A program made the position numbers and the translations under genes. From positions 248,001-312,000 of the forward strand of contig NZ_JAMQHS010000003.1 in the NCBI RefSeq assembly GCF_023845585.1: 64,000 nt of DNA. The letters run 5' to 3'. Shown piece by piece: positions 25,003 to 33,742 of this stretch (position 1 is the first letter of the stretch; each line of letters begins with the position of its first letter). Below the pieces are notes generated by a model, which was not told the origin of the DNA, did no database searches, and saw only the letters and a program-made list of their open reading frames with translations. The DNA is from Clostridium sp. CMCC3677 (GTDB lineage Bacteria; Bacillota; Clostridia; Clostridiales; Clostridiaceae).

Positions 25003-26880
25003 CTATCTCTTAAGTCCATTTATAACAACCTCAAGTAGCTCATCTACTGTTGAAATTATTTTAGCATTTGCACTATATGCATGTTGAAATTGTATTAAAT
25101 TAGTCATTTCTTCATCTAATGAAACTCCTGATGTTGATAATCTTTGCATTTCTAAGTCTTTTAATATTTTACCTTGACCACTTACATTTCTACTTGCAGT
25201 CTCTGCATTTACACCTAATGTATTTATTATTTCTTTATAATAAGCATTAATTGTAGAACCTTGTGCACTACTTATCATATTTATTCCATCATCAAAGTTT
25301 ACCTTTGTATTATTAAAGAAATCATCTCTACTTTTTATATCCTTAGAATTAGATAAATTCATCTTTACAGTTCTAAGACTCGCAATTGCAAGTGCTCTAT
25401 CACCATTACCTTCACCAGCCTCATCTTTACTTGAAGCATTTAATAGTGATACATTTTTTAATACATCTTTATTAATCGTTATATTTTTGGCACTTATGTT
25501 TTTTTCTAATGCCTCATTTTTAGCTACGCCAGTCAACCCTGTTACATCTGCATTGTTAGTAAAGATAAGTTCATACTTGTCAGTTGGTGTTTTACTTCCT
25601 GTTTGAATTGCATTAACAGAATAAGCAAGTCCTACAGCAATTCTATCTAAATCAGCCATATATCCCTTTATAGTATCTTGTACACCTTGATTACCTGCTA
25701 TATCACCTTTTATATGTTTATTATCTACAGTATTAACATCAACATCTAATTTATGAGTTTGTAATATCCCCGTATTTATATCTAAGTCTTTTTGTTTTAT
25801 AGTTTCTCCATCTTTTAAAGTTTTTGTATTGTATTTATATGTCGGTGGTATAGTTGGAGGGGTAATTTCAGCACCTTTTTCTCTTACAGTAACATTTCCA
25901 TCTTTATCCGCTGTTAATACTCTATTTTGAGTTAAAGATTCTGCAATTTTCTTTGCTTCAGTTTCGTCTGCACACTCAATTGTAACAGTTTGCTCTTTAG
26001 CATTTAAATTTCCTAGTGGATGATACTGTAATTTAACTGTAACCTTTCCAGCAGCATCCTTTTCTACTTCGGCATTCTTAACATAAGAAAATCTAGTGTA
26101 TCTTTCATCTGTTGGGCTTGAATTAACTAAATTGTTAACAGGATTTTTATCATTTTGATATCCTTCTAATTTTAAATCTATAGCTTCTTTTTCTTTTCTA
26201 TCAACTGTTATTCCAAATTTATAACTTAACTCATCTAAAAGATTGTCTCTTGCATCCATTAAATCGTTAGGTTTTTGACCAACCGCACATACACTTGCTA
26301 TTTGCTTATTTAGTTCATTTATTTGATCTAAATAATTATTTACATCCTTAATATTAACTTGTAATAATTCTTGCGCATCACCTAATTGTTTATTAAGTTG
26401 CGTATAAGTATTATTTAATGCATCTGATAATGATGATGCTTTTTGAAGTGCTATGGTTTTAGTTGATGAATCATGTGGCTTTTTAGATAATTCTTGGAAT
26501 GAATCAAAAAATTCTCCTAATAATTCTTGTATTCCTGAATCAGAAGGTTCTCCAAATATGTTTTCTACGCTGTATAAAAATTTATCTTGAACATCATAAT
26601 TTCCAAGCTTACCCTTTTCATGTCTTACTTGAAAATCAATAAAAGAATCTCTTATTCTTTCTATTGATGAAATTTCTGCTCCTGTACCAACTTGTCCTAC
26701 TGTACACGTATCAAATCTAGACATTCCTCCAAAAGGTCTTGTAGTTGTTGCTACTGCCCTTTGTCTTGAAAATCCAACCGTATTTGCATTTGCAATATTA
26801 TGAGACGTTGTATTTATTGCTCCTTGTTGTACATTTAACCCTCTTTTTCCCACATTAAATGTATCAAATAATCCTGCCAT
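25003..26880 (-). CDS. flgK: Flagellar hook-associated protein 1 FlgK
   Basis: A 625-residue protein, at the long end for FlgK. N-terminal GLFDTFNVGKRGLNVQQGAI and HNIANANTVGFSRQRAVATT are the hook-family motifs. The C-terminus MQRLSTSGVSLDEEMTNLIQ and FQHAYSANAKIISTVDELLEVVINGLKR is the FlgK_C helix. It joins hook to FlgL. The 173-nt spacer to flgN contains an imperfect hairpin and two CsrA-like motifs; the start follows GAAAGGTAGGAAT. Confidence 0.95.
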   Translation of the reverse strand: MAGLFDTFNVGKRGLNVQQGAINTTSHNIANANTVGFSRQRAVATTTRPFGGMSRFDTCTVGQVGTGAEISSIERIRDSFIDFQVRHEKGKLGNYDVQDKFLYSVENIFGEPSDSGIQELLGEFFDSFQELSKKPHDSSTKTIALQKASSLSDALNNTYTQLNKQLGDAQELLQVNIKDVNNYLDQINELNKQIASVCAVGQKPNDLMDARDNLLDELSYKFGITVDRKEKEAIDLKLEGYQNDKNPVNNLVNSSPTDERYTRFSYVKNAEVEKDAAGKVTVKLQYHPLGNLNAKEQTVTIECADETEAKKIAESLTQNRVLTADKDGNVTVREKGAEITPPTIPPTYKYNTKTLKDGETIKQKDLDINTGILQTHKLDVDVNTVDNKHIKGDIAGNQGVQDTIKGYMADLDRIAVGLAYSVNAIQTGSKTPTDKYELIFTNNADVTGLTGVAKNEALEKNISAKNITINKDVLKNVSLLNASSKDEAGEGNGDRALAIASLRTVKMNLSNSKDIKSRDDFFNNTKVNFDDGINMISSAQGSTINAYYKEIINTLGVNAETASRNVSGQGKILKDLEMQRLSTSGVSLDEEMTNLIQFQHAYSANAKIISTVDELLEVVINGLKR

Positions 26881-26905
26881 TCATATTCCTACCTTTCAAA
26901 ATTCC

Positions 26906-26940
26906 TACATCCATGTCTTTTTTATTCCCCATCCATGTTT
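26906..26940 (-). promoter_or_regulatory. Two CsrA-like ACATGGATG motifs before flgK
   Basis: On the reverse strand ACATGGATGG (26939-26930) and GACATGGATGT (26917-26907) both contain the core ACATGGATG seen in the CsrA hairpin of the main flagellin. They lie 27 and 50 nt before the flgK ATG, 13 nt apart, spacing suited to a CsrA dimer. Unlike the flagellin site, neither is in a strong stem by eye. Confidence 0.5.
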
Positions 26941-26963
26941 TTAATTATCTATATTTTGAATAT

Positions 26964-27004
26964 ATGTTTATATATCCCATATGTAAAGTGGCATATATAA
27001 ACAT
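26964..27004 (-). promoter_or_regulatory. Hairpin between flgN and flgK
   Basis: ATGTTTATATAT (26964-26975) and ATATATAAACAT (26993-27004) are a perfect 12-bp inverted repeat around a 17-nt loop, 84 nt upstream of the flgK start. There is no following T run on the reverse strand, so it is not a clear terminator; it could be a processing or stability element. Confidence 0.5.
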
Positions 27005-27053
27005 CTTACTAAAATATAAGCTATAATTAAAAAGACTTACACTCTTTTGAGTA

Positions 27054-27464
27054 TTATCTTCTCAAATTACCATAAGAGTTATAAGTCTTCATTTCCCTAT
27101 TAGGGTTCATAATGTTTAACATTTGATTATTAAACATTATTTGTTGTTTTAATAGCATTTCATTAGTTTCTTTTTGAAATGTTAAATCTTTCAATGTTTT
27201 TTGAATTTTATCATATGATTTATACAATTTTTCATCATTAGCTGTGTTTAATATATCTTTGATACTTTGTTTTCCGATTAGTTGTCTTCTTTTTACTTCT
27301 TCACCAGCTATTTTTTTATTACATTCATTCAACTTGTCAACTAATCCTTCTAATCCAAACACATCTTTTTCCATTATCATTTTATATTGTACTTCAAACA
27401 GACCCAATAATTCTCTTAATGCATTTTCTTCATTTTCTATTATCTCTGTTAGTTTGTTTATCAT
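27054..27464 (-). CDS. flgN: FlgN family flagellar chaperone
   Basis: A 136-residue helical protein. INKLTEIIENEENALRELLGLFEVQYKMIMEKDVFGLEGLVDKLNECNKKIAGEE is the FlgN pattern, with a C-terminal segment rich in Met, Asn and Arg. It is a cytosolic chaperone for the hook-associated proteins FlgK and FlgL, both encoded next downstream, which supports the call. It is 3 bp after flgM. Confidence 0.9.
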   Translation of the reverse strand: MINKLTEIIENEENALRELLGLFEVQYKMIMEKDVFGLEGLVDKLNECNKKIAGEEVKRRQLIGKQSIKDILNTANDEKLYKSYDKIQKTLKDLTFQKETNEMLLKQQIMFNNQMLNIMNPNREMKTYNSYGNLRR

Positions 27465-27467
27465 TAT

Positions 27468-27746
27468 CTATTTTTTATTCTCCTTTATAGCTTCTAATAT
27501 ACTCTTTGCAGTTAATTTAGAATCTATTTTATAAGTACCATTTTGTATCTTTTCTTTAATTTCTGCTACTTTTTTAGCATTATCTATATTATTTTCCAAA
27601 GAGTAATCTTTTATAGATTTTCCAAGTGCTGAAATCTCTATTCTATCTCTTGTTTCAACTTTATTAGCTTTTTCAACTTTATTAATGTTTTTATTAGAAT
27701 TATATATATTCACTGCAGAATGTGCATTAATTCTATTAATACTCAT
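27468..27746 (-). CDS. flgM: Anti-sigma-D factor FlgM
   Basis: A 92-residue protein: MSINRINAHSAVNIYNSNKN, then ETRDRIEISALGKSIKDYSL, and NAKKVAEIKEKIQNGTYKID, SKLTAKSILEAI. The R-D-x-I-E-I-S and V-x-x-I-K-x-x-I-x-x-G-x-Y motifs are FlgM hallmarks. It holds the flagellar sigma factor inactive until it is exported or otherwise relieved. First gene of the flgM-flgN-flgK-flgL-fliW-csrA operon and itself behind a sigma-D promoter, so negative feedback is built in. Confidence 0.95.
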   Translation of the reverse strand: MSINRINAHSAVNIYNSNKNINKVEKANKVETRDRIEISALGKSIKDYSLENNIDNAKKVAEIKEKIQNGTYKIDSKLTAKSILEAIKENKK

Positions 27747-27793
27747 ATTTCTTTTACCTCCACAATCTTATCTTTCTCATCTTTCTTCTTTTA

Positions 27794-27820
27794 TTATCGT
27801 ACTCTTATATATTAAGTTTA
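27794..27820 (-). promoter_or_regulatory. Sigma-D promoter of the flgM operon
   Basis: On the reverse strand TAAA (27820-27817), 15 nt, then TACGATAA (27801-27794). This is the third copy in the window of the TAAA-N15-xxCGATAx pattern. It is 48 nt upstream of the ATG. The rest of the spacer, from 27821 to about 28020, is AT-rich with no recognisable feature. Confidence 0.8.
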
Positions 27821-28022
27821 GTTATTTTTAACAAATTAATACCTTAATAATATAAGTATTTCTCTCATTTACAAATGTGAAATCTTTTTTACAAATATTT
27901 AATAATAAAATAATTTTATTAAGACACTACGTTTCTTAATTTTTCTGATATTAAAATTATACTACTAATTTTATTTAAGGCATATGAAAATAAATAACAA
28001 TTCCAAAGTTACACTGAAAATA

Positions 28023-28082
28023 GAGATATAATTAATTTATATAACTTTTGATACCAAAATTATATACTATTAATTATATCTC
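28023..28082 (-). terminator. Hairpin terminator after fliY
   Basis: GAGATATAATTAAT (28023-28036) and ATTAATTATATCTC (28069-28082) are a perfect 14-bp inverted repeat starting 23 nt after the fliY stop, followed on the reverse strand by TATTTTC. It ends the long chemotaxis/switch operon. Confidence 0.75.
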
Positions 28083-28105
28083 CATATATTTTCAATTACT
28101 CTTAA

Positions 28106-29266
28106 TTATCTAAGAGATCTTATTCTTTCAGCATTACTTACTATACTTGTTATTCTTACACCAAAATTTTCATCAACAACAACAACTTCACCATAAGCTA
28201 TTTTCTTTCCATTAACTAATATTTCAACTGGTTCTTCTGCTAATTTATCTAATTCAACTAAAGATCCAGTACTTAAGTTTAATATATCTTTTATGCTCTT
28301 TTTGGTTCTACCTAAAACAACAGATATATCTAATGGAACATCTAAAATTAAGTCTATATTCTTAGGTGTTTGTGAAGTATCTCCTGGAACTAGTGTTTCA
28401 AAAGCTGCTTCATGCACTTCTACTGATTGTTGTTGCACCCTTGGTTGTTCTACTATAGGTTTCGCTTGGATTGGTTGTGGTGCTGGCTGAGGAGTAGCTG
28501 TCTTTTGCGTAGTTGCTTGAACTACTGGTTTTTCTTCTACAACCTTTGCTGGCTCACTAACTTTACTATTATTATCTTCTTGACCCATCATTATAGAAAC
28601 TATCTTTTTAGCCGTATTCAATGGTAATATTTGCATTATATTACTATCAACAAGATCTCCTATTATTAATCTAAATGAAACTCTTACTATTTCCTCATCT
28701 TCTGATAAAGTGTCTGTAATAGGTTCCTCTTTTTCTTTCCACAACTTTGATTTTGGAGGAGATATATCTACTCTACGTGAAAACATTGTTGCCATGGAAG
28801 TTGCTGCTGAACCTATCATTTGATTCATTGCTTCTTGAACAGCACTAACTTCTATTTCTGATAATTCAGGATTTTCGGCAACCTTACCATCTCCACCCAT
28901 CATCAGATTTGCTATTACAGCTGCATCATCTGTCTTCATAACCAATATATTTCTTCCTATTATTCCCTCTGTGTATTCAACATCTAAAACTATGTTAGGA
29001 GTTTCAAAAGAAGCCTTCATATCTTCTAATGTTGTTAAGGAAACTATAGGTGTTGTTATATTTACGTTTTGATTAATAATTTGATAAAGAGCTGTAGAAG
29101 CTGATCCCATGGATATATTTCCTATTTCCCCTAACAGGTCTTTTTCAATATCAGTCAATTTTTCTGTATTCCCATTATCTTGAGGAACTTCTTGCGTTTC
29201 TTCATTACCAAGTTCTCCTGCTAGAAGCGCATTTATTTCTTCTTGCGATAGAAAACTATTACTCAT
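28106..29266 (-). CDS. fliY: Flagellar switch/CheY-P phosphatase protein FliY
   Basis: A 386-residue FliY. N-terminal LSQEEINALLAGE is a FliM-like CheY-P-binding segment. A CheC/CheX-type phosphatase domain follows, with two E-x2-N sites (LLGEIGNISMGSASTAL near 45-61; VSAVQEAMNQMIGSAATSM near 145-163). A Pro/Gln-rich linker and a C-terminal FliN/SpoA domain (VPLDISVVLGRTKKSIKDIL to NFGVRITSIVSNAERIRSL) complete it. It is a C-ring subunit that also dephosphorylates CheY-P. Its start overlaps the fliM stop by 8 bp. Confidence 0.96.
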   Translation of the reverse strand: MSNSFLSQEEINALLAGELGNEETQEVPQDNGNTEKLTDIEKDLLGEIGNISMGSASTALYQIINQNVNITTPIVSLTTLEDMKASFETPNIVLDVEYTEGIIGRNILVMKTDDAAVIANLMMGGDGKVAENPELSEIEVSAVQEAMNQMIGSAATSMATMFSRRVDISPPKSKLWKEKEEPITDTLSEDEEIVRVSFRLIIGDLVDSNIMQILPLNTAKKIVSIMMGQEDNNSKVSEPAKVVEEKPVVQATTQKTATPQPAPQPIQAKPIVEQPRVQQQSVEVHEAAFETLVPGDTSQTPKNIDLILDVPLDISVVLGRTKKSIKDILNLSTGSLVELDKLAEEPVEILVNGKKIAYGEVVVVDENFGVRITSIVSNAERIRSLR

Positions 29267-30254
29267 ACTCTTTCACTTCCTTATCTATTATATCTAAAAT
29301 AGCAACACCCATATTTTTCCCTGATACACCAGGTTTAGCGTAGTAACATTCTTCATTTCCTACATATACCTTTATAGGTGAAGAGCTCTTATTGTCAAGC
29401 TTAATAATATCGCCCTTAGTTAATTTCAAGAAATCATCTACTATGATACTTGTATTGCCAAGTTCTGCAAATACTTCAATATCAACCTTTTGGATTCCTT
29501 CTTCCATTTTAACTCTTGATTCCGCAATTAATGTTTCATCATCGTTTTGGAACCAATATTGTACTACTAATTTGTCTAATACTTTCTCTATACTTAAATA
29601 TGGAATACACATATTCATAAATGTACTGTGTTCTCCAAATTCTACAGAAAATGTAATAAGGGCTACTGGTTCATTTGGCGCTAATGTTTGATTTATTGCT
29701 GGATTTGTTTCTATTCCTTCTACCTCAGGACTTACATTTAAAATATCTTCCCATGCTAATTTTAGATTACTGATCATTCCAGTAGTAACTTGTCTTATTA
29801 TATTCTTATCTATGTCTGAAAATTCTTTATTACCTATTTTCCTATCTCCACTTCCCCCAAGTAAAATATCTATTATTTGAAATGACAATTTAGGGTTTGT
29901 TTCAAATATAATTGATCCTGTTAAAGGGGGCATTTTAAATATAGTGATGATAGTAGGATTTTGTACGGAATGTATAAATTCCTCATAGGTTATCTGTTCT
30001 ACAGTTTCTATTTTGACTTTAACATTCTTCCTTATTTGTCCTGTTAAATAATTTGAAGTTATTCTTGCAAAGTTATCATGAATTAGTTCTAAAGTTCTTA
30101 TGTGATCTTTAGAGAATTTTTGCGGACTTTTAAAATCATATAACTTTATTTTATGTTTTTCCTCGTCCTTAGGTACGGTCTCTGGTTCTAACTCACCTGT
30201 AGATAAAGCAGATAACAAGGCATCTATTTCACTTTGTGATAAAACATCTGCCAT
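29259..30254 (-). CDS. fliM: Flagellar motor switch protein FliM
   Basis: A 331-residue FliM when started at the ATG at 30254 (after GAGGGATAAAAAA). LSQSEIDALLSALSTG is the CheY-P binding peptide; the middle has SPQKFSKDHIRTLELIHDNFARITSNYL and GSGDRKIGNKEFSDIDKNII; the C-terminus has the SpoA/FliN-like domain (VDIEVFAELGNTSIIVDDFLKLTKGDII). It is the CheY-P receiver of the C-ring that switches rotation direction. Confidence 0.96.
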   Translation of the reverse strand: MADVLSQSEIDALLSALSTGELEPETVPKDEEKHKIKLYDFKSPQKFSKDHIRTLELIHDNFARITSNYLTGQIRKNVKVKIETVEQITYEEFIHSVQNPTIITIFKMPPLTGSIIFETNPKLSFQIIDILLGGSGDRKIGNKEFSDIDKNIIRQVTTGMISNLKLAWEDILNVSPEVEGIETNPAINQTLAPNEPVALITFSVEFGEHSTFMNMCIPYLSIEKVLDKLVVQYWFQNDDETLIAESRVKMEEGIQKVDIEVFAELGNTSIIVDDFLKLTKGDIIKLDNKSSSPIKVYVGNEECYYAKPGVSGKNMGVAILDIIDKEVKEYE

Positions 30255-30276
30255 TTTTTTATCCCTCATTTCATTA

Positions 30277-30672
30277 CTAATTTAATAACTTATCAATGTT
30301 TATTATTGTTAGAAGTTTGTCGTTATAATCTACAATTCCTTTTACATAATCTGGTCCATTATTTTCATCTAATCTTTGTATATCTTTTTCTTCTATATCT
30401 AACACTTCGTCAACTTCATCAACTGATATTCCGATTTCTTCTTCCTTAACAGTCAATATTATTATGTTATTTTGTTTGGCACTTGAGTCAACATTTAATA
30501 ACAGATTTATATCAACAAGTGATTTTATACTTCCTCTTAAGTTTATTAATCCTTTGATATAACTAGGTGCTTTTGGCACTCTAGTTATACCCATCATATC
30601 ATTTATACTTTGAACACGTTCTGTTTCAACAGCAAAATATTCATTTCCTAGTTTAAATACTACTATCTGCAT
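30277..30672 (-). CDS. cheW: Chemotaxis coupling protein CheW (copy 1)
   Basis: A 131-residue single CheW domain: VVFKLGNEYFAVETERVQSI, APSYIKGLINLRGSIKSLVDINLLL, ILTVKEEEIGISVDEVDEVLDI and YVKGIVDYNDKLLTIINIDKLL. It couples chemoreceptors to CheA. It is 23 bp upstream of fliM and 24 bp after cheY. A second, more divergent CheW is at 36137-36586. Confidence 0.95.
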   Translation of the reverse strand: MQIVVFKLGNEYFAVETERVQSINDMMGITRVPKAPSYIKGLINLRGSIKSLVDINLLLNVDSSAKQNNIIILTVKEEEIGISVDEVDEVLDIEEKDIQRLDENNGPDYVKGIVDYNDKLLTIINIDKLLN

Positions 30673-30696
30673 TTAATACACCCCCATACTTGCATT

Positions 30697-31056
30697 TTAA
30701 CCAAGTACTTTTTTTATTGCTTCTAATACTCTATCAGCTTGGAATGGTTTTACTATAAAATCTTTTGCTCCTGCTCTTATTGCCTCCATAACCATAGATT
30801 GTTGTCCCATTGCAGAACACATTATTATTTTTGCACTTGGATCAAATTCTTTTATTTGTTTAACTGCTTCAATACCATCAACATCAGGCATTGTTATATC
30901 CATTGTTACAACATCTGGTTTCTCTTTCTTATACATTTCTACTGCTACTGCACCGTTACTTGCTTCTCCAACTATTTCGAAATCATTCTTTTCTAATATA
31001 TCCTTTATCATCATTCTCATAAACGCTGCATCGTCTACTATTAAAACTTTAGCCAT
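30697..31056 (-). CDS. cheY: Chemotaxis response regulator CheY
   Basis: A 119-residue single receiver domain: VLIVDDAAFMRMMIKDIL with paired Asp, VVTMDITMPDVDGIEAV with the phospho-acceptor Asp near 54, MCSAMGQQ with the switch Ser/Thr, and KDFIVKPF with the Lys near 102. No output domain. CheY-P binds FliM/FliY. Confidence 0.96.
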   Translation of the reverse strand: MAKVLIVDDAAFMRMMIKDILEKNDFEIVGEASNGAVAVEMYKKEKPDVVTMDITMPDVDGIEAVKQIKEFDPSAKIIMCSAMGQQSMVMEAIRAGAKDFIVKPFQADRVLEAIKKVLG

Positions 31057-31074
31057 TTAAATCTCCCTCCAAAA

Positions 31075-31674
31075 TTAATTTACTCCAATTGATTTTAATA
31101 TTTTCTCTAATGAGCCCGGCATTGGAACATAATAAAAATGTGCTCCAATCTCCTCTTGAGTATCATCTAAGAAAACTGTCTCTATGTCAAGTATATTTTC
31201 TTCATATTGACAAGATTCTATGAATGTTGTTGTTAAAATTGCACTAATCATATCATATGCAACTGCAGGAACTGATGGAATTATCTTAAGATTAGTGAAC
31301 TCAGCTATTGCATTCATGTATGACCCTGTAATTATGTTAGTTATTTCACATAAAACTGATTTTCCTAGTTCACTAGTAATTTCTTCCTCACAACCTGCTA
31401 ATCTTTCAATCATAGTTTTAGCTCTATTGGCATTAAAAATTAAAAGAATATTCCCTGAAATATCTCCAAGTACTCTAATAACAATCCCTGCAACTTCTTC
31501 TTCACTATTCAATTCAATAATATCTTCAAGTTTTACTATATTTACTGATGGTACTGTCATATCTATTTTTTCAGATATCATTACCGAAAGAGCAGTTGCA
31601 GCATTTCCAGCACCAATATTAGATACTTCTTTTAGTGCATCTAATTGCATACTATTGAAGTTGGCATATTCCAT
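31075..31674 (-). CDS. cheC: CheY-P phosphatase CheC
   Basis: A 199-residue CheC: LKEVSNIGAGNAATALSVMI and LCEITNIITGSYMNAIAEFT are the two E-x3-N phosphatase helices, with VNIVKLEDIIEL between. It dephosphorylates CheY-P and is stimulated by CheD, which is also encoded here (35640-36128). Its gene lies between cheA and cheY. Confidence 0.95.
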   Translation of the reverse strand: MEYANFNSMQLDALKEVSNIGAGNAATALSVMISEKIDMTVPSVNIVKLEDIIELNSEEEVAGIVIRVLGDISGNILLIFNANRAKTMIERLAGCEEEITSELGKSVLCEITNIITGSYMNAIAEFTNLKIIPSVPAVAYDMISAILTTTFIESCQYEENILDIETVFLDDTQEEIGAHFYYVPMPGSLEKILKSIGVN

Positions 31675-31697
31675 TTCATACCTCCTATAAAATTATA

Positions 31698-33731
31698 CTA
31701 TAATAATGCTCCCACATCTAATATTAAAGTAACTAGGCCATTACCTAATATAGTTGCTCCAATGTACTGATCTAATCCCTTTAATGTTTCACCAAGAGGC
31801 TTAATTACGATTTCTTGTTGACCAAGTAATGAGTCTACTAGTAAACCTATAGTTTTATCACCAACGTTTACTATTATAACAAATTTCTTTTCAGTTTCAC
31901 CAGCCTCAATATCTAATGTTTCATTAAGTCTTACTAACGGAATTACATTTTCTCTATAAATTATAACTTCTCTTCCATTACTTGTCTTTATATTTTCTTC
32001 TTTATAATCTATTACCCTATCAATAAATCCTAAAGATATGGCAAGAGTTTCTTCCCCTATCTTTACAAGTAAAGCTTGTATTATTTGTAATGTTAACGGA
32101 AGTTTTATTACAAATGTTGAGCCTTCACCCTCTTTACTAAATACATCTACTGTACCACCTAGAGATGAAATCTTTGTTTTAACAACATCCATTCCAACTC
32201 CTCTTCCAGATATATCTGTAACAACTTCATTAGTACTAAAACCTTGAGCAAAGATTAAATTCTTAATATCATTGTCTGACAATCCTTCAGTATTTATTCC
32301 CTTTTCTTCTGCTTTAGCTTTTACTCTTTCAACATTTATTCCAGCACCGTCATCTACTACTTTTATAAGTGCTTTAGTTCCTTCTTGATAAGCAACTAAT
32401 TTAACTGTACCAACTGGATTTTTTCCTGCTGCAATTCTATCTTCTTTAGATTCAACACCATGATCTGCAGCATTTCTTAATAAATGTATTAATGGTTCAC
32501 CAATTTCATCTATAACAGTTCTATCTAATTCAGTTTCAGCACCCTCTATGATAAAGTTTATCTCCTTATCTAATTCTATTGAGACATCTCTTATCATTCT
32601 TGGGAATCTATTAAATACAGTATCTAATGGAAGCATTCTAATTTTCATAACTAAATCTTGAAGATCAGAAGTTGTTCTTCCCACTTGTTCTAATGTCTCA
32701 TTTAATTCTGGTGATTTATGATCCATTACTATTTGTTCAAGCCTTGTCCTATAAATAACAAGCTCTGAAACCATATTCATTAAGTTGTCAATTCTTACTA
32801 AATCAACTCTTACTGATTGATGAGCTTTTTTAGAATCTTTTTTAACTGAATTTGTTTTCTTTGCTCTACTTTCAGCTTTAGGTGCTGGTTTATTTTCCTT
32901 AACTTCTTGAGTTATAGGTTCAGATTTTTTTTGTTCATTTTCTTCTATTTCTTTAGCTAAAACCTCATTATTGATTTCCACCATAGAAACTTCAACTTTT
33001 TCAACTTCTGATATATTAGTTACTATGTTAGTTATTTCTTCAATTGTATTATGTGTTACTAAGATAAAGCTTAAATCTAAATCAAAGTCTTCATTTTCTA
33101 TTTCCTCAGTTGAAGGCTTTGATTTTAAAATTTCACCATGATCTTCAAGATCTTTTACAATTAAAAAAGCTCTTGCTGATTTAAGTAGTGTATGTTCATT
33201 TATCTTGATTTTTACTTCCATTACATTGAATTCTTTTTCTTTTGCTTGTTTAATTACTGATAAATCATATTCATTTAATTCAAACGAAGAGTCCTTATCA
33301 ACAATATCTTTAATTTCAACTTCTGTTGAAATTTCTACATTTTCAGTTTCTTTTTTAATTGATATATTTTCTAGTGCTTTTATAATATCTTCTATATCTA
33401 CACTTTCTTCTGAAGAACTTTGAATATTATCTATCATTCTTTCTAATGTATCTAAGCAATCAAATAGCACAGTTACAACTTGTTGAGTTACATTTAACTC
33501 TCCATCTCTAAATTTAGCTAATACATCTTCCATTTTATGAGTTAACTCTGCAACATCATTAAATCCCATAGTGGCAGCCATACCTTTAATTGTATGTGCT
33601 ACTCTAAATATTTCATTAACCTTATCATTGTCTTCTGGATTTTGTTCTAAATCTAAAAGTGATTCATTCAAAGTTTGAAGATTATCTAAAGATTCTTCTA
33701 AAAACATAGTCATATATTGAGATGTATCCAT
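31698..33731 (-). CDS. cheA: Chemotaxis sensor kinase CheA
   Basis: A 677-residue CheA. The Hpt domain has HTIKGMAATMGF with the phospho-accepting His at 46. A P2-like region near 155-265 and a Lys/Glu-rich linker follow. The dimerisation domain (VRVDLVRIDNLMNMVSELVI) precedes the HATPase (LIHLLRNAADHGVESKEDRI; VVDDGAGINVERVK; FSTNEVVTDISGRGVGMDVV). A C-terminal CheW-like domain ends in LDVGALL. Length and layout are normal for Clostridium. Confidence 0.97.
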   Translation of the reverse strand: MDTSQYMTMFLEESLDNLQTLNESLLDLEQNPEDNDKVNEIFRVAHTIKGMAATMGFNDVAELTHKMEDVLAKFRDGELNVTQQVVTVLFDCLDTLERMIDNIQSSSEESVDIEDIIKALENISIKKETENVEISTEVEIKDIVDKDSSFELNEYDLSVIKQAKEKEFNVMEVKIKINEHTLLKSARAFLIVKDLEDHGEILKSKPSTEEIENEDFDLDLSFILVTHNTIEEITNIVTNISEVEKVEVSMVEINNEVLAKEIEENEQKKSEPITQEVKENKPAPKAESRAKKTNSVKKDSKKAHQSVRVDLVRIDNLMNMVSELVIYRTRLEQIVMDHKSPELNETLEQVGRTTSDLQDLVMKIRMLPLDTVFNRFPRMIRDVSIELDKEINFIIEGAETELDRTVIDEIGEPLIHLLRNAADHGVESKEDRIAAGKNPVGTVKLVAYQEGTKALIKVVDDGAGINVERVKAKAEEKGINTEGLSDNDIKNLIFAQGFSTNEVVTDISGRGVGMDVVKTKISSLGGTVDVFSKEGEGSTFVIKLPLTLQIIQALLVKIGEETLAISLGFIDRVIDYKEENIKTSNGREVIIYRENVIPLVRLNETLDIEAGETEKKFVIIVNVGDKTIGLLVDSLLGQQEIVIKPLGETLKGLDQYIGATILGNGLVTLILDVGALL

Positions 33732-33742
33732 ATTATCCCTCC

